Source: Burkholderiaceae bacterium
GTDB lineage: Bacteria > Pseudomonadota > Gammaproteobacteria > Burkholderiales > Burkholderiaceae_A
Direction of reading: 5' to 3'
DNA length: 36,749 nucleotides
Assembly (NCBI GenBank): GCA_018882795.1
Contig: VERJ01000020.1
Span: 1 to 36,749, forward strand
Shown piece after piece: positions 34,751-36,749 of this stretch. The notes under the pieces are model-generated. The model had not been told where the DNA came from and did not search any database. It saw only the letters and a list, made by a program, of their open reading frames with translations. Position numbers and translations under genes: made by a program. Positions within the stretch are counted from its first letter, which is position 1. Each line of letters begins with the position of its first letter.

Positions 34751-35841
34751 GCCACACACTCTATGAACCCTTCATGTTGGCAGACCTTCGGCTATCGAAT
34801 CGTATTGTCATGGCCCCACTGACGCGCAGTCGTGCCAATGAACAACTCGAACCCACCGATCTTGCGGTGACTTATTACACCCAGCGTGCAACGGCAGGCC
34901 TGATCATTACCGAGGCCAGTCAGGTCTGCCAGCAGGGCCAGGGCTATATCTGTACCCCAGGCATCTACACCGAAGGTCAGATTCAGGGCTGGCGCCGCAT
35001 CACCGATGCTGTGCATGCGGCAGGCGGGAAAATATCTATGCAACTCTGGCATGTAGGGCGGATTTCGCACACGTATTTCCAGCCCAACCATGCCGCACCC
35101 GTTGCGCCATCAGCGATTCGTGCATCGGCTAAGGTGTATGTGCCGTCAGGGTTTGATGATGTCTCCATGCCGCGTGCACTGGAAAACGCAGAGATTAAGG
35201 CCCTGGTGGGCATCTATGAGCAGGCGGCCCGCAATGCCCTGCGTGCAGGCTTTGACATGATCGAGCTGCATGGTGCCAATGGTTATTTGATTGAGCAGTT
35301 TCTGCGCGATCACTCCAATCAGCGCACCGATGAATATGGCGGCAGCATCGAAAACCGTGCACGTTTTCCGCTGGAGGTGATCGATGCCCTATGCAGGGTC
35401 TATCCGTCTTCGCGGGTGGGCATTCGTTGTTCGCCTGCTGCCACTGTGCACGACATGGAGGACAGCAATCCGCAGGCGCTGTTTTCTTATTTTGTGCGTC
35501 AACTCGGTGCAAGAAAGCTTGGCTATCTTCATCTGATCGAAGGCCAGACCCGGGGGCCACGGGATTGGCGGCCTGATGTCGATCTTGCGGCATTGAAATC
35601 GCAGTTTCGCCAGGCGGGTGGCATGGCGATTGTTGCCAACAACGGCTATGACAAGGCGATGGCGGAGCAGGCGGTTGCCGATGGATCGGCCGATCTCATT
35701 GCGTTTGGCATTCCCTTTATTGCTAACCCGGATCTTGTCTCGCGGCTAGCGCATGGTTACCCCTTGAACAAGGCGGATTCATCGACCTTTTATACGGGCG
35801 GTGAGAAGGGATATATCGATTACCCGGTCTATACGCCCTGA
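34747..35841 (+). CDS. Old Yellow Enzyme-family alkene reductase (NemA-like)
   Basis: This FMN enzyme of 364 residues reduces activated double bonds, and in some relatives nitrate esters or nitroaromatics, with NAD(P)H. Visible features are MAPLTRSRAN near the FMN, LWHVGRISH, and His175-Asn178 in ELHGANGYLIEQFL, which grip the substrate carbonyl. The DHSNQRTDEYGGSIENRARF motif follows. Length and motifs match the NemA or pentaerythritol tetranitrate reductase type. It starts in an ATGA overlap with the aminotransferase gene, so both are made together. The physiological substrate is not known; a metabolic link to the aminotransferase is only suggested by the overlap. Confidence 0.93.
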   Translation: MSHTLYEPFMLADLRLSNRIVMAPLTRSRANEQLEPTDLAVTYYTQRATAGLIITEASQVCQQGQGYICTPGIYTEGQIQGWRRITDAVHAAGGKISMQLWHVGRISHTYFQPNHAAPVAPSAIRASAKVYVPSGFDDVSMPRALENAEIKALVGIYEQAARNALRAGFDMIELHGANGYLIEQFLRDHSNQRTDEYGGSIENRARFPLEVIDALCRVYPSSRVGIRCSPAATVHDMEDSNPQALFSYFVRQLGARKLGYLHLIEGQTRGPRDWRPDVDLAALKSQFRQAGGMAIVANNGYDKAMAEQAVADGSADLIAFGIPFIANPDLVSRLAHGYPLNKADSSTFYTGGEKGYIDYPVYTP

Positions 35842-35874
35842 TCGGGTGGTGGCCCCTGCGTAGAATCTCGGCTC

Positions 35875-36749
35875 ATGTCACTTGCACCGCTATTTGATCC
35901 CAGCATCCTGTTTTTTGTCGTGGGTATTGCCGCTGGGTTAATGAAATCCAGCCTTGAGATTCCGGTTCCGATTGCCCGTTTTCTCTCGCTTTACCTGCTG
36001 ATGGCGCTTGGCCTGAAGGGTGGATTTGCCTTGGCACAGAGTGGTTTTACGGCCGAGGTCTGGTTGGATCTGGGTATCGCGGTGGGCCTGGCCGTGATTG
36101 TGCCGCTACTGTGTTATGCAATCCTGAGTCGTGTGGTTGGGGGCTTTGACGCTGCGGCGATTGCGGCGACCTATGGCTCGGTCAGTGCGGTGACCTTCAT
36201 CACCGCAACCCAGTTTCTGGAAAAACAAGGCGTTGACTATGGTGGCCACATGGCGGCGGCGATGGCGCTCATGGAGTCTCCCGCAATTATTTTTGCGGTG
36301 CTGATGGCCAATATGCTCAGGCGCAAATCGCCTTCGGCAGCCGGTGGTGATCCACTGTTTGGCGCAACCTATGCCCTAACACCGAGGCAAATGGCGGGGG
36401 GCCGTCGTGGCCTTGATCAGAACGCGACCCTCTCTGAGGTGCTTCGGGAATCCTTCACAGAAGGCGCGCAGATTTTGCTTCTGGGCAGCATGTTGATTGG
36501 GCTTCTCACCGGCGAGTCGGGCAAGGCGATCATGGAGCCTTTCACAGGCCAACTCTTTAAGGGCATGCTGGCGTTTTTCTTGTTGGATATGGGGATTGCA
36601 ACGGCCAGCCGCATGGCGGATCTGCGGAGTGTGCCCAAGCGCTTATTGCTTTACGGTGTGCTGGCTCCGCCCTTCCATGCGCTGATTGCGATCGTGATTT
36701 GTGGGATTCTGGGGGTATCGGCGGGCAACGCAGCGTTACTGGCGGTGCT
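35875..36749 (+). CDS. sbtA: SbtA-type bicarbonate permease (copy 2, cut by window edge)
   Basis: The reading frame from the ATG at 35875 stays open to the right edge, with about 291 residues visible. It carries the SbtA marks of the first copy: MKSSLEIPVPIARFLSLYLLMALGLKGG, ATYGSVSAVTFITA, AAMALMESPAIIF and LLGSMLIGLLTGESG, FLLDMGIATASRM. It is clearly homologous to the gene at 278 but differs in many places, including a longer central loop of about 40 residues (RRKSPSAAGGDPLFGATYALTP), the kind of loop that is regulatory in cyanobacterial SbtA. The last 30 or so residues are missing. It lies 33 bases after the reductase gene and may be read from that operon. Confidence 0.88.
   Translation, partial: MSLAPLFDPSILFFVVGIAAGLMKSSLEIPVPIARFLSLYLLMALGLKGGFALAQSGFTAEVWLDLGIAVGLAVIVPLLCYAILSRVVGGFDAAAIAATYGSVSAVTFITATQFLEKQGVDYGGHMAAAMALMESPAIIFAVLMANMLRRKSPSAAGGDPLFGATYALTPRQMAGGRRGLDQNATLSEVLRESFTEGAQILLLGSMLIGLLTGESGKAIMEPFTGQLFKGMLAFFLLDMGIATASRMADLRSVPKRLLLYGVLAPPFHALIAIVICGILGVSAGNAALLAV

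Overview
The window looks like a chromosomal stretch from a free-living, aerobic, Gram-negative proteobacterium. A betaproteobacterium near Burkholderiales fits best: there is a DUF2788 membrane protein behind maf, a QseBC-type two-component pair, class I-like PHA synthase with phasin, thioredoxin-type ArsC with Acr3, and a tiny Ala/Lys-rich exported protein of a sort common in that group. This placement is an inference from gene types only. Base composition is moderately GC-rich and even. I see no rRNA, tRNA, CRISPR, transposase or prophage genes, and no gene-free stretch over 300 bases (the longest is about 280 bases, 17345-17620).

Left part (1-4.4 kb): the tail of a haloacid dehalogenase, an SbtA-type bicarbonate permease divergent from a LysR regulator, and katG convergent with the LysR gene behind a strong hairpin. 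Then comes the most intriguing block (4.6-10.9 kb, all minus strand). Seven tightly packed genes run, in transcription order, thermostable-hemolysin-family protein, acyl-AMP ligase, heme-oxygenase-like diiron enzyme, short-chain dehydrogenase, exported TPR protein, OmpR-family regulator and QseC-like kinase. A PmrA/QseB-style direct repeat lies just upstream of the first gene. It reads as a self-regulated pathway that activates and tailors a fatty acid or lipid.

Middle part (11-18.5 kb): modABC molybdate uptake (minus), PPK2 polyphosphate kinase (minus), a divergent exported beta-rich protein of unknown role, an arsC-acr3 pair, a 50-residue exported protein with its own terminator, a small winged-helix regulator and a monoheme cytochrome c.

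Next (18.6-27.9 kb): a plus-strand operon of a Lon-type protease, two phosphoribosyltransferase-like proteins, an MgtA-like P-type ATPase and a nitroreductase, convergent with phaC-phasin. The mix suggests a stress or energy-limitation island beside carbon storage. The minus-strand run continues with a DMT transporter, a lipoprotein gamma-glutamyltransferase, a carboxymuconolactone-decarboxylase-family protein and an unknown 138-residue protein.

Right end (31.8-36.7 kb): a second DMT transporter, DUF2788 and maf (minus), an aminotransferase overlapping an Old-Yellow-Enzyme reductase, and a second SbtA-type permease cut by the window edge. Several starts were placed inside longer open frames using ribosome binding sites and overlaps: katG, the response regulator (TTG), modB, ppk2, the MarR-like gene, lon, the second phosphoribosyltransferase, ggt, maf and others.
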